DNA of 34,699 bases from Candidatus Woesearchaeota archaeon (GCA_016188175.1 JACPII010000107.1:1-34699); one strand, 5' to 3'. Shown: positions 16,683 through 26,633, counted from the stretch's first letter. Notes: generated by a model not told the origin, from the letters alone. Translations and numbers: made by a program.

Positions 16683-17279
16683 TCAATCGACAAAAATGCT
16701 CTCATTTGGCCAGTTTTTCTTTATCACTCCGTGCTCCATGTTGATAAACGGCAGGTAATTGTGCAGGTACCTCAATTCCTGGATGATGGGGATTGCCTCG
16801 ATTCCGACGACACATCCTGCCCCATGGTTTTTCTCAAGGGATGGCAGGATGGTTGCGTTAAAGATTTCCGTTATCTCTTTGTGGTTTTTCCCTTCCATGA
16901 TAAGGAGCAGCCCGATGTGCCCATCGCGCTCGATGAGGAACGAATTGAGGATATATCTTCCGAAAACGCTCTTAACTTTTGGCTCAGCTTTTATCTCATC
17001 AATGACCTGCTGGAGCTGGACCCCGATCTTGAACTTGAGGATATAGCATATCTGGGACCCATAGATGCCGATGCCTCTTTCTCCATAATTGATTTTCGTA
17101 AAATAGTGGACAAGCCCCTCTTCTTCAAGCCTTTTCCGTTTCCTGTTCACCGTCCGGATAGGTACTTTGGTTATTTTTCCAATCTTATTGTCCGACATCC
17201 TCGGGTGCTTTATCAGCTCCCGGACGATGAGCCGTTCTTGTCCGTCTAAAAGCCTCATGGTAGGCTCGTCTAACATCAT
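16683..17279 (-). CDS. Lrp/AsnC-like transcriptional regulator
   Basis: N-terminal HTH LDGQERLIVRELIKHPRMSDNKIGKITKVPIRTVNRKRKRLEEEGLV; start ATG 17279 preceded by GGGGGG. Confidence 0.65.
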   Translation of the reverse strand: MMLDEPTMRLLDGQERLIVRELIKHPRMSDNKIGKITKVPIRTVNRKRKRLEEEGLVHYFTKINYGERGIGIYGSQICYILKFKIGVQLQQVIDEIKAEPKVKSVFGRYILNSFLIERDGHIGLLLIMEGKNHKEITEIFNATILPSLEKNHGAGCVVGIEAIPIIQELRYLHNYLPFINMEHGVIKKNWPNESIFVD

Positions 17280-17418
17280 CCCCCCTATAAATACCTTCTG
17301 TTTAAAAATAAAAAAAAGACATTTTTTCAAATAATATTTCTATCATAAGGCGTAATATTCACGAAAAGACGTAAATTGTGCCAAAATAAAGATAAAATAC
17401 ATAATTTTGTGACAGTTG

Positions 17419-17994
17419 ATGGGGGAATATCTTATTAACTACCGTAACTTTACACCCCCATGGTGGAGGTGGGGCAGTATGCATGAGCGTTTTGGAGATG
17501 ACCTAAGTCGAGAGTCGGGAGATGGGTCTCATGTAGGGTCCGGATTACTATCTGGTGGTCAAACGCGTTTTGGTAGTCAAGGCTCAACCGTTTTGAGGCC
17601 TGATGTCCCTGGTTCCAGAATGGGCAATAATAGTCTACGGGATGTTGTGGAAAGCCCAGATACCCCCAGTAACTTAACCAGAGGAAACGGAGGATCCCTT
17701 GCAAATGTTCGTTATCCTATCTGTTACGGGTGCAAGCATACATTAGGGGTTACAGCTGTTTACGATCCAGACACCCCCGTCGATGGAAGGGGAAACTTAA
17801 TTTTGTTCCACCACTCGGGAGATGGAGCATTTAGGCCGGGGGTGAGGAACTGCCTTGCCGAACACGTTTGGGAAATGATGATGGCTGATCCCCATTACGT
17901 CCCTCCAAACTTTCCGGAGGTGCTCACCGCAGAAGCAATAAAAGGAATCAGATTGCCTCTCAGGCCATATTTCCAAGAGTTTGGCGGTGGCTAA
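17419..17994 (+). CDS. Hypothetical protein
   Basis: About 191 aa, Gly/Ser-rich N-terminus, CYGC motif; no family recognised. Confidence 0.45.
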   Translation: MGEYLINYRNFTPPWWRWGSMHERFGDDLSRESGDGSHVGSGLLSGGQTRFGSQGSTVLRPDVPGSRMGNNSLRDVVESPDTPSNLTRGNGGSLANVRYPICYGCKHTLGVTAVYDPDTPVDGRGNLILFHHSGDGAFRPGVRNCLAEHVWEMMMADPHYVPPNFPEVLTAEAIKGIRLPLRPYFQEFGGG

Positions 17995-18063
17995 ACATTG
18001 GTTTTTTCCTCAGTCATCATGTTTTTCATAACCTTTTTAAACAAAATACTATTTCTTCACTTT

Positions 18064-18173
18064 GGACGGCCATAGGGGCTTGGTTACACCTGATCCCATT
18101 TCGAACTCAGAAGTTAAGCAAGCTTCCGTTTCTGTTGGTACTGCATTCAGCGGGAAAGCAGGAAAGCTGTCCG
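18064..18173 (+). rRNA. 5S ribosomal RNA (unlinked; no 16S/23S in the window)
   Basis: Canonical core cctgatcccatttcgaactcagaagttaagc; terminal stem ggacggc (18064)...gctgtcc (18166-18172). Confidence 0.9.
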
Positions 18174-18320
18174 CCTTTTTTTATTCTTTCCGTTTGTTGG
18201 GCTTAAGCCCGATGGTTTCTTTGCTCATGTCAGAAACCAAAGGTTTCTGAGCACCCCAGAAATCCTTTGCATTTCTGTGGTTTCTTTTCCAAAGAAATGG
18301 CACGGTAAGCTGTCCGCCTT
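18164..18320. repeat. 14-bp direct repeat of the 5S 3' end flanking a hairpin cluster
   Basis: aagctgtccgcctt at 18164-18177 and 18307-18320; between them CAGAAACCaaAGGTTTCTG (18231-18249) and ccagaaatcctttgcatttctgtgg (18256-18280). Confidence 0.8.
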
Positions 18321-18334
18321 CCTTTTTTCTCGGT

Positions 18335-18808
18335 TCACTCCAATGAAGATTTTATCTTCCTGATGTAATCGAAAGTCTCCTTGCCGCCCCTTATGGGCCT
18401 ATCTATTCTAACACTGGATTTCTCAAAATATTTCTTTCTTTCCACGATTTGCTTTCTAAGGGTGGAAAGGGACTTTTTATCCAAACCGATTTTCTGGAGA
18501 AGGTCACTAGAACAAATCTCAAAACCAAATTTGGTGTTTAGTGCCAGAATTAAATCAAAGGTCTGGTCTATCACTGAAGAAGGATTCCCATAGGAAAACC
18601 TAATTGAAAAATAGTTTATGACTTGACTAGGCTTCCAACTGACTGGTAGCTCGGTTATGCCTTTTTTTGTGTTTATCTCGAAGTTTTGGCTTTCGTCCGA
18701 TTCGGCAGAAACTCTCACGCAGCCATAAGCTAATAAAAATTTTTCAACCTCAACCCTAGAAATATTCACCTTCGGTCTCAAGTAAAATAACTTAACTTCT
18801 GCTCCCAT
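18335..18808 (-). CDS. Hypothetical protein, overlapping the 3' end of the 1073-aa ORF
   Basis: 157 aa; 17-nt overlap with the upstream ORF suggests translational coupling. Confidence 0.55.
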   Translation of the reverse strand: MGAEVKLFYLRPKVNISRVEVEKFLLAYGCVRVSAESDESQNFEINTKKGITELPVSWKPSQVINYFSIRFSYGNPSSVIDQTFDLILALNTKFGFEICSSDLLQKIGLDKKSLSTLRKQIVERKKYFEKSSVRIDRPIRGGKETFDYIRKIKSSLE

Positions 18809-21800
18809 ATTTATTTACCCCTGCAAACCTGTTTAACTCCAGTACTGGCCTTTCCCTCAATCGTGCGCCTCTCAAATCAATGCCCACCTCATACACCACC
18901 GGAACAAATGTCTTTCCTTGCTGGGCAGGAGCTTGAAGCCCGTCAACCCCGGATCCTGGCTCTCCAATGATTGCCCCGGAATTTCTGTCAACCTCCATGA
19001 GAAGGATTCCCAGCTCTTCTTTTTTAACCGACGGGTGCATCGCAGAGTATTCCCGGAAAGCGGCGGGTATCTCCTTGATATATCCCCGGGCACTTGCCTT
19101 AAGTTTGCCGTTTTCCACGGTGTCAGTAGCTTCCACAAGGTGCTCAATATTCTTCAAGTCCATTGCCTTAATCTGGGATTCAAGCAGTTGAGAATTTTCC
19201 TGTGAGACAAACCCTAATTCAGGCAGAACATACGCACCCGTGATAGCCTTTCCGTCGGCACCAATAATTTCCCCAAATCGGGCTGCCCCATTATGGCCGA
19301 TTATCAAATCGTGGTTTATCTCGCCAAGGGTCTTCCCCTCTGTTTTTCCATAAGACAGCTTCCTGACATCCGCTACGACATCAAAAGTATAGCTTCCTTC
19401 GGGAAGGATAGTTAGCGGTGCAGGATGGGCAATCTCTTTTCCATCCTTATCTCGAACAACAATCCTGTAGGATATATCCTCTGCAACAACGGCCATCCCA
19501 TACCTGGCGCTGAGCTCGTTGCTTATCTTCCTCCTTACTCCCGGGACAGACATCAGGGTAAACTGTTTATCGGTTCCCGAGAAGCGCAAAGGCAGCCCCT
19601 TTTCCTCAAAGTGCTTGTACAGGATTGAACCGAGGGTATCTCCCCTCCCCTGATGGATGTATGCTCCTGAAGAAAGAGTGCCCTGTACTCCAAAATGGTA
19701 AGTTCGTGAAGCATCGTCCTTCGTAACGGTTAAGCCCGCTCCTCCCTGGAGTAGAGAGTATTGTAATCCGCCGGCATTTTCCAGTCGCAAGGGCGCTCGC
19801 TGCTCGCGGGAACTTAATCGTGATTGAAGTGCAGATAATGTTTGCTGATAGTCTTGGCTAACCGGAGATAGATCGAGCTCAATGGCGCCGCATGGCTTGC
19901 TTTGTTCCCTATCCTTATACGTGCCCTGGCTTTCCGGAGTCTTTGGAGAAGGTTTCCCGTAGGGAACTGGTGCAAGGATTTCTTCATCCCTGGCCTTTTC
20001 GGTTTTGAAAGATGATAATGCAAATAACGGTGCAGCGAGTGCAGCCCCAAAGATAATCTCCCCGATTCCGCTTTTTTCCTGCGTATCAGTTTCAGGCGTT
20101 TTCTCCAATACCTTTTCCTCGTTCGGTCTATGGGGGGAATAAAGACTGATCTCCCCATCAGCAATAGGTTCGGCGCTTTCTGCTTTCTCTTCAATGCTCT
20201 CGGTTCCGATGGGAGCGTTAACTTCTCTTGGTTCAGCAGCCTCCTCTCGTAGCGAATCATTATGGTTCCAGGTTCCATCTTCATCTCTTGCATCATCCCC
20301 ATCATCTTGGGATCGTTCCACCTGAAAATACCCTGCATCCATCTCTGAAAGCAGGCCTTGGCGTTTTCCGAATCCATCAAAGGAAAACCCCTCAGTGGGC
20401 AACGAATACCCCCCCTCTACAAAATCTGGGTTTCTCAAGAGAGATGGGGTAAAATTCACGTTCACATCGAAAGATAAAAAAGGATCCCTTGCAGGATGAA
20501 ACGCCTCTTTCAGGGAATAGGGTTGGAGTGGCTCGAAGCTCCCAGTCAGATAATTCTCCTGAGATGGATGAAGATCCATGCCTATTCTGAAATAATGGTT
20601 GGAATGCCCATCCCCAAGATTGGCCCGATGCGCAGAAAAAGGGGTATCGGTAAAATGTCCCGTTCCCCCGGCAGGGTAGTTCGGTATCGTTGCAGCATTA
20701 TCCGAACGTGCTATTGCAGAAATTGAACTATACTTTTTTTCTTGGAATTCCGTTCTCATCAATTGCGGAACCGGGAGTAATAGTCCATCATAAGCTCTTT
20801 TTTGATTGTATTGATAGGGTAGCCTATCAGAATGCCGGACTTCTGCTCTCTGGTAATCTCCTTGTCGGTAACCTCTTTTTTCCACCGTCAAGCCGGGACG
20901 TTGAAACTCAATTTTTATTTCCATAGCCTTTGGAACATTATTTTCGACAAGCTCGGCGAGGGTAACCTGTTGAAATGAATCCAGTTTGCTTTCGGCAGAT
21001 GTATCGGGAAGGATGCTGACGGACATGTTTGAATACGATGGGATGCCGCTTGTGTGGTCGCTCGGGTTCAAAATAAGGGGGACCTCACTGCCGTATTCAA
21101 TTGACTGAGAAGTTGCTGTCGGTAAAGAAAACTCCTCCGATGGTGATGCCTCTTTAACGGCCGCTGGAGGTGAAATAAGATTGCTGGCCCAGGTTTTGAG
21201 CGATGGAAGTCTGCCCCCTTCCCTGGTGCTTGTAAAAAGAATGCTTGCCGTGGGGGAATGTATCCTATATGCCTCATCCGCACCCCGATACTTAGGGGAA
21301 GAATTGCCCTCAGGCATTGCCTGTTCGCTTCCGATTGGAAAAGAGAAGCTTATGGGGGAAACGTTAGGTTCGTACACCGAAGCTTCCCTGGGAGACGGCT
21401 TGGATGCTCTGCGATGGTAAAAATGGGGAATGTTTTCCACTGATGTTCCTCCAGCAGGAACCCTATTGGTTGGAAACGAATTGGCTCTTGCAGGATTCTC
21501 ACGCACATAGGAAGATGCAGGCTTGTAAACTTCCATTTGAGGATACAATCTTGTGAACTCCCCCTCCCGGGAAACCGGGGGGGTGGGATAAGATGAAGGT
21601 CCTCGAAAGAATAACACTTTAAGGGTATACACATGGGCAACGGTATCCGGATAATGGGCAGGAACGGATGCGATTGCAGATTTTGCCACCGGTGAAAGAA
21701 AGGTCGGGTCATGGGCCGACGATGCGCTGTCTCGAAAATCACCTGCCCCGGGAACACGGTAGAACTCCCTTACAACATTTCCGGCAATCCCTCCGCCAGT

Positions 21801-22013
21801 AAATGGCTTGAGGATGACGGAACCTATATCTCTATCAGAGATCTCCGGCCTGAAGATGATGGGCTCCTCTTCGGCAGCAAGTTCTTCAGCCTCTGGTTTT
21901 TGCAGCCCATTTCCGTTGATTATTGAAAATGAGAATGATGGAAAACTTATGCAGCTATCTGCAGGAAAATGAAAAATTACTTCCCCTCTTTTTTGAAACC
22001 CCGTCGATGCCAT
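18792..22013 (-). CDS. Large protein: long disordered N-terminal region, one central TM-like segment, C-terminal domain; function unknown
   Basis: 1073 aa continuous ORF; S/P/E-rich N-terminal ~650 aa; IGEIIFGAALAAPLFALSSF TM-like; more globular C-terminus. Confidence 0.7.
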   Translation of the reverse strand: MASTGFQKRGEVIFHFPADSCISFPSFSFSIINGNGLQKPEAEELAAEEEPIIFRPEISDRDIGSVILKPFTGGGIAGNVVREFYRVPGAGDFRDSASSAHDPTFLSPVAKSAIASVPAHYPDTVAHVYTLKVLFFRGPSSYPTPPVSREGEFTRLYPQMEVYKPASSYVRENPARANSFPTNRVPAGGTSVENIPHFYHRRASKPSPREASVYEPNVSPISFSFPIGSEQAMPEGNSSPKYRGADEAYRIHSPTASILFTSTREGGRLPSLKTWASNLISPPAAVKEASPSEEFSLPTATSQSIEYGSEVPLILNPSDHTSGIPSYSNMSVSILPDTSAESKLDSFQQVTLAELVENNVPKAMEIKIEFQRPGLTVEKRGYRQGDYQRAEVRHSDRLPYQYNQKRAYDGLLLPVPQLMRTEFQEKKYSSISAIARSDNAATIPNYPAGGTGHFTDTPFSAHRANLGDGHSNHYFRIGMDLHPSQENYLTGSFEPLQPYSLKEAFHPARDPFLSFDVNVNFTPSLLRNPDFVEGGYSLPTEGFSFDGFGKRQGLLSEMDAGYFQVERSQDDGDDARDEDGTWNHNDSLREEAAEPREVNAPIGTESIEEKAESAEPIADGEISLYSPHRPNEEKVLEKTPETDTQEKSGIGEIIFGAALAAPLFALSSFKTEKARDEEILAPVPYGKPSPKTPESQGTYKDREQSKPCGAIELDLSPVSQDYQQTLSALQSRLSSREQRAPLRLENAGGLQYSLLQGGAGLTVTKDDASRTYHFGVQGTLSSGAYIHQGRGDTLGSILYKHFEEKGLPLRFSGTDKQFTLMSVPGVRRKISNELSARYGMAVVAEDISYRIVVRDKDGKEIAHPAPLTILPEGSYTFDVVADVRKLSYGKTEGKTLGEINHDLIIGHNGAARFGEIIGADGKAITGAYVLPELGFVSQENSQLLESQIKAMDLKNIEHLVEATDTVENGKLKASARGYIKEIPAAFREYSAMHPSVKKEELGILLMEVDRNSGAIIGEPGSGVDGLQAPAQQGKTFVPVVYEVGIDLRGARLRERPVLELNRFAGVNKYGSRS

Positions 22014-22251
22014 ATCCCCCGCTTATGCAGCAAAAAACCACCTTTATAAATTTTGCCTTTTGGAAATCCCAAAATTTCGAAAAAGTTCACCATAGTTAAG
22101 GAAAATCTTTTGGGTCAGGCAAAAACAATAGCGAGGCGAGCCAATTTTTGTTATTGCCAAATTGTTGGAATAATGCTGACACATTAAACGGGGCATTGCC
22201 TTTCAGGAACAACCTTTTTATAGTGCCTTCATTTCTGGACGGAATAAGAAA

Positions 22252-23550
22252 ATGCGACTCGCCATTATCGGAACCGGATATGTGGGATTGGTTACAGGCA
22301 CCTGCCTTGCCACCCTGGGAAATCATGTTGCCTGTATCGACATCGACAGGGAAAAGATTGCACGGCTGGAAAAAGGCATCATGCCCATCTATGAGCCAGG
22401 CCTCAAGGAAATGGTCGGGAAGAACGTCCGTGAATCCCGCCTGTCCTTTACGACCTCTCTTGCCGAAGGGATTGCAGAGGCAGATGTCGTGTTCATTGCC
22501 GTCGGAACACCCTCCGGAAAGGACGGTAAAGCTGACTTAACTGCAGTTGAGAAAGTTGCCGAAGCGTTGGGCAGGAGCCTTGACAGCTACAAAGTTATTG
22601 TAACCAAAAGTACCGTCCCTGTGGGCACCACCGAGCGGGTTAAGGGTATCATCGAGAAATGCCAGAAGAAAAAGGCTCATTTTGATGTCGCATCAAATCC
22701 CGAGTTTTTACGGGAAGGGAAAGCGATAAAAGATTTTCTCAATCCCGACCGGGTAGTTGTCGGTGTTTCATCTCCTAAGGCAAAGGAAGTGATGGAGCGT
22801 CTCTACAGGCCGTTGCAGCGCGTAAACAGGCCTATCATTTTCACCGATATCCGAAGCTCCGAGCTTATCAAATATGCATCGAATGCGTTCCTTGCGGCAA
22901 AGATATCGTTCATCAACCAGATCAGCAGGCTTGCAGAAAAGGTCGGCGCCGACATAAAGCAGGTTGCGACGGGGATGGGGCTTGACAACCGCATCGGCCC
23001 AAGGTTTTTGCAGGCAGGCCTGGGATACGGGGGAAGTTGTTTTCCCAAAGACGTCAGGGCATTGGTGCATATGCTGAAAGAGAACAGCTGCAGTTCTTCC
23101 ATTATGGAAGCCGTCGAACAGGTAAACCGCGAGCAGCAGCAGATTCTTGTCCATAAGGCAAAGGCTGCCCTTGGTTCGCTCAAGGGAAAATCAATAGCTA
23201 TCTGGGGCTTGAGCTTCAAGCCCGACACCGACGATATGCGTGAAGCTCCATCTGCTGCCATCATAGGCGCCCTCCTTAAAGAAGGGGCATCAGTTTCGGT
23301 TTTTGACCCCGTTGCCATGGAAGAGGCAAAGAAAATCTTCCCGTCTATCACGTACGGCGATGATCCTTACGCCATCCTCAAAGATGCCCATGCCCTTATC
23401 CTCATCACTGAATGGGACGAATTTAAGGAGCCGGATTTCAAGCGTGTCAGATCCCTCCTCAAGGCGCCTTTCATCATCGATGGCAGGAACATTTATGATC
23501 CTCAGGAAGTATCTTCATTCGGCCTCACCTACATAGGCATGGGGCGTTAA
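22252..23550 (+). CDS. ugd: UDP-glucose 6-dehydrogenase / nucleotide-sugar dehydrogenase
   Basis: MRLAIIGTGYVGLVTGTCLA, KSTVPVGTTERV, SNPEFLREGKAIKDFLNPDRVVVG, GYGGSCFPKDV, GLSFKPDTDDMREAP. Confidence 0.93.
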   Translation: MRLAIIGTGYVGLVTGTCLATLGNHVACIDIDREKIARLEKGIMPIYEPGLKEMVGKNVRESRLSFTTSLAEGIAEADVVFIAVGTPSGKDGKADLTAVEKVAEALGRSLDSYKVIVTKSTVPVGTTERVKGIIEKCQKKKAHFDVASNPEFLREGKAIKDFLNPDRVVVGVSSPKAKEVMERLYRPLQRVNRPIIFTDIRSSELIKYASNAFLAAKISFINQISRLAEKVGADIKQVATGMGLDNRIGPRFLQAGLGYGGSCFPKDVRALVHMLKENSCSSSIMEAVEQVNREQQQILVHKAKAALGSLKGKSIAIWGLSFKPDTDDMREAPSAAIIGALLKEGASVSVFDPVAMEEAKKIFPSITYGDDPYAILKDAHALILITEWDEFKEPDFKRVRSLLKAPFIIDGRNIYDPQEVSSFGLTYIGMGR

Positions 23551-23551
23551 C

Positions 23552-24286
23552 ATGAAGTGCATCGTCCTTGCAGCCGGGTATGCGACGAGGCTCTATCCCT
23601 TGACGAAAGATACCCCCAAGCCCCTGCTGGACGTTGGTGGAAAACCGATTCTTGAGCATATCCTCGATAAGGTAAGGGAAGTAAAACCCGTCGATAAGGT
23701 TTTTATCGTCACCAATGCAAAGTTCTTCGGCCATTTTAACAGGTGGAAAATAGGTTTCAGGTTCCCTGTGCCGATTGCCATCATTAACGACCTTACCGCT
23801 GCCGATGAGGCCCGGAGGGGGAGCTTAGGGGACATCCAATTCGCGATCGACCAGCAGCATATCGATGACGATATTCTCGTGATAGCGGGAGACAACCTCT
23901 TTTCGTTCTCCCTGAAGCTCTTTGTCGAGCAGCACAATATCCATAAGAAGAGCGCCGTTGCATTGTTTGATGTCCGGGACAAGGAGCTTGCCAAGCTCTA
24001 CGGCATCGTCGGCATCGACAGAAAAAACAAGATGGTTGAATTCTGCGAGAAGCCAAAAGACCCGGCATCAACATTGGCTTCAACGGGAATTTATATCTAT
24101 CCAAGGGGGGTTCTTCCCCTTTTGAAAGAGTTTGTGACTAAATTCAAGAATACGGACAAGGCGGGCAATTTCCTGGAATACCTCCATAAAAAAGAAGAGG
24201 TGTACTGCTTTGTCACCGACGAGCCATGGATGGACATCGGAAGCATCGAGCAGCTCGAAAAAGCCAGGAAAACCTTTCATGGGTAG
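23552..24286 (+). CDS. Sugar-1-phosphate nucleotidyltransferase
   Basis: CIVLAAGYATRLYPLTKDTPKPLLDVGGKPILEHILD; VIAGDNLF. Confidence 0.88.
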   Translation: MKCIVLAAGYATRLYPLTKDTPKPLLDVGGKPILEHILDKVREVKPVDKVFIVTNAKFFGHFNRWKIGFRFPVPIAIINDLTAADEARRGSLGDIQFAIDQQHIDDDILVIAGDNLFSFSLKLFVEQHNIHKKSAVALFDVRDKELAKLYGIVGIDRKNKMVEFCEKPKDPASTLASTGIYIYPRGVLPLLKEFVTKFKNTDKAGNFLEYLHKKEEVYCFVTDEPWMDIGSIEQLEKARKTFHG

Positions 24287-24322
24287 CTCACAAGGGACGA
24301 TCCCGATGGGGGCAGATGAACA

Positions 24323-25444
24323 ATGAAAATAGTGGTTATCGGTCCCATACATCCCTTTCGCGGGGGCATCGCCCATTCAACTACTCTCCTTTGTGAAAAT
24401 CTCTCGAAAAGCCATGATGTTCTTGCAATATCGTACAAAAGGCTTTTTCCCAAGCTTCTCTTTCCGGGAAAGGCGCAAAAATACGATGAGAAAAAGAAGC
24501 TCCCGTTTCCCGTCATTCCCGTCATCGATTCTATCAACCCGGTAACGTGGATCCGGGCAGTGAAAACCATCAGCGCATTTCAGCCGGATTTAGTGATCCT
24601 GGAGTGGTGGGCTGGTTTTTTGGCCCCTTGCTCCTATCAGATCCTTCATTTGCTGAAAAAAACAGGCGCCAAACGCTGTGTCTACTGCCAGAATGTCCTC
24701 CCGTTGGAAAGGAACATGCTCGATCCCATCCTTGCGAAAAAAGTATTTTCCCAGGCAGATTATTGTATTGTTCTCTCCGAAGAAGAATTGAAAAAGCTGA
24801 AGGCGCTTGTCCCCGGGGCAAAAGCTAAGGTGATCATTGAGCCAACCTATGAGGCCCAATTCCAGGATAAGATTCCCAAGGAGCAGGCAAAAAGCCGCCT
24901 GGGCATCAAAGGCAGCGTTGCCATTTTCTTTGGCTTTGTCCGGCCGTACAAGGGCCTCCAGTACCTCCTTGAGGCGATGCCGCTCGTCCTTAAACAGATT
25001 CCCCTCACCCTGCTCGTCGTTGGCGAGTTTTGGGGCAGCAAAAAGCCCTATCTCGGCCTCATAAAAAAGCATGGTCTGGAAAACAACGTCATTATCATTG
25101 ACCGGTACATCCCTGACGGCGATGTCCACTGGTATTTTTCCGCTGCCGATGTTTGTGTGATGCCCTACACCCACTCCACCCAGAGCGGCATTTTGCAGGT
25201 TGCGATGGGTTATGGGGTTCCCGTGATCACTTCTGCCGTTGGCAGCGCAAGGGACCTGATAACTGACGGAAAGACAGGCCTCCTCGTTCCGCCAAAAGAC
25301 CCGAAAGCCTTAAGTAAAGCGATTATTTCTTATTTTCAAAAAAAGCTTGAGCAGCCATTTATCAAATCAATCCGGCAGGAAAAAAAGAAATTTGCCTGGA
25401 GCCGTGCAAAAGAGTCTATACTGTTTCACGGCATGGATAAGTAA
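24323..25444 (+). CDS. GT4-like glycosyltransferase
   Basis: GPIHPFRGGIAHST; FGFVRPYKGLQYLLEAMPLV; C-terminal STQSGILQVAMGYGVPVITSAVGSARDLITDGKTGLLVPPKDP. Confidence 0.87.
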   Translation: MKIVVIGPIHPFRGGIAHSTTLLCENLSKSHDVLAISYKRLFPKLLFPGKAQKYDEKKKLPFPVIPVIDSINPVTWIRAVKTISAFQPDLVILEWWAGFLAPCSYQILHLLKKTGAKRCVYCQNVLPLERNMLDPILAKKVFSQADYCIVLSEEELKKLKALVPGAKAKVIIEPTYEAQFQDKIPKEQAKSRLGIKGSVAIFFGFVRPYKGLQYLLEAMPLVLKQIPLTLLVVGEFWGSKKPYLGLIKKHGLENNVIIIDRYIPDGDVHWYFSAADVCVMPYTHSTQSGILQVAMGYGVPVITSAVGSARDLITDGKTGLLVPPKDPKALSKAIISYFQKKLEQPFIKSIRQEKKKFAWSRAKESILFHGMDK

Positions 25445-25493
25445 TGATCAACCCCATTACCTGAGTATAATCAACGAGGTATAATAAAGAACC

Positions 25494-26375
25494 ATGAAAC
25501 AAACCATTCTTTTGGGCGGCAGCGGCTTTATGGGGCCTCACATTTTGAGCCTAGACCCCTCTATCCTTTCCATCGGAAGATCACCCCCCCCGTCATGGGT
25601 AACCAACAGGCATATCGCTGGTGATCCCATCGCAAACCCTGAGATTCTGGACACCCTTGAGTTTGACCGGGTCATTTTTCTTATCGGGAATTCCAACCAC
25701 CATGCGATAAACTCCGGCAAGATCGATGCATTTTCCTATAATGTGTATCCCCTGAAGAAGTTTCTCTCCTGCATCGCCAGCCGAGGCATCAAGCAGTTCC
25801 TTGCATTCTCCACCATCCTGATGTATGACCCGAAGAAGATGGAATTGCCTGTATCGGAAGGCCAGCCCATCAGCCCCTATGCCAATGAGTATGTCTTCAG
25901 CAAATACGTCGCCGAGCAGATGTGCGAATATTACCGGAAGTTCATGCCCATCATCAATATCCGAATGTCCAATGTGTATGGCCCCATCATGCTTGACAGG
26001 CCTGATTTGGTCCCTACGATGGTTAAATCCCTCCTTTCCAAAGGCACCTGCGAGATTCTCAGCGACAAGCCGGTGAGGGACTTCATCTATGTCAAGGATG
26101 CCGCGTCAGCATTCCTCAAGCTTTTGAAGGCAGATTTCTCCGGCACGGTAAACATGGGCACCGGAGAGATGCATTCCGTCAGGGATGTTTGCCATATTCT
26201 GGAGACGATATCAGGAAAACGCATCAAGGTTCTCAGCAAGCCCGTCGAGGGCCATCAGAAGTTCTGCTGCGATATGGCGAAGCTGAAAAGCATCATCAGC
26301 TGGAAGCCAGGATATACCATCGAACAGGGCCTCAAAGAAACCTACGAAACGATGAAAGCGTGGATGGGGAAATGA
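25494..26375 (+). CDS. NAD-dependent epimerase/dehydratase (extended SDR)
   Basis: ILLGGSGFMGPHIL, YANEYVFSKYVAEQM (YxxxK), RMSNVYGP, VRDFIYVKDAASAF. Confidence 0.85.
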   Translation: MKQTILLGGSGFMGPHILSLDPSILSIGRSPPPSWVTNRHIAGDPIANPEILDTLEFDRVIFLIGNSNHHAINSGKIDAFSYNVYPLKKFLSCIASRGIKQFLAFSTILMYDPKKMELPVSEGQPISPYANEYVFSKYVAEQMCEYYRKFMPIINIRMSNVYGPIMLDRPDLVPTMVKSLLSKGTCEILSDKPVRDFIYVKDAASAFLKLLKADFSGTVNMGTGEMHSVRDVCHILETISGKRIKVLSKPVEGHQKFCCDMAKLKSIISWKPGYTIEQGLKETYETMKAWMGK

Positions 26376-26408
26376 TTTTTCTCGTGTGTCATTAAGTGGT
26401 TTTCTTCA

Positions 26409-26552
26409 CTTCAAGGTCGCGGGGATTAAAGCTCCGCTCTTGAGAGCGACTTTGAAGTACTAAAAATGCGAACGTTAAAGCTTTGAAGTTGCGAAACAAC
26501 GAAAAGTACCAGAAACGCAAAGCGTTTCTCAGTACCCGCCCTTTAGGGCGGG
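26409..26552. repeat. Nested/tandem hairpin element in the sugar locus
   Basis: CTTCAAGGTCGC (26409-26420)/GCGACTTTGAAG (26446-26457), 11/12; GTACCAGAAACGCaaAGCGTTTCTCAGTAC (26506-26535); CCCGCCCtttaGGGCGGG (26535-26552). Confidence 0.8.
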
Positions 26553-26633
26553 GATAGTTCATTTTTTTTACATTCCCTAAACATTTATAAGCCCCCAACT
26601 ATTCTTAGAACCAACCTTACAAGGAAGGTATTT

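Noticed and set aside
18062-18250. 62-aa ORF in track
   Set aside because: It lies over the 5S rRNA gene and adjoining hairpins.
19814-20380. 188-aa minus ORF inside the 1073-aa gene
   Set aside because: Alternative frame within a longer continuous ORF; no independent support.
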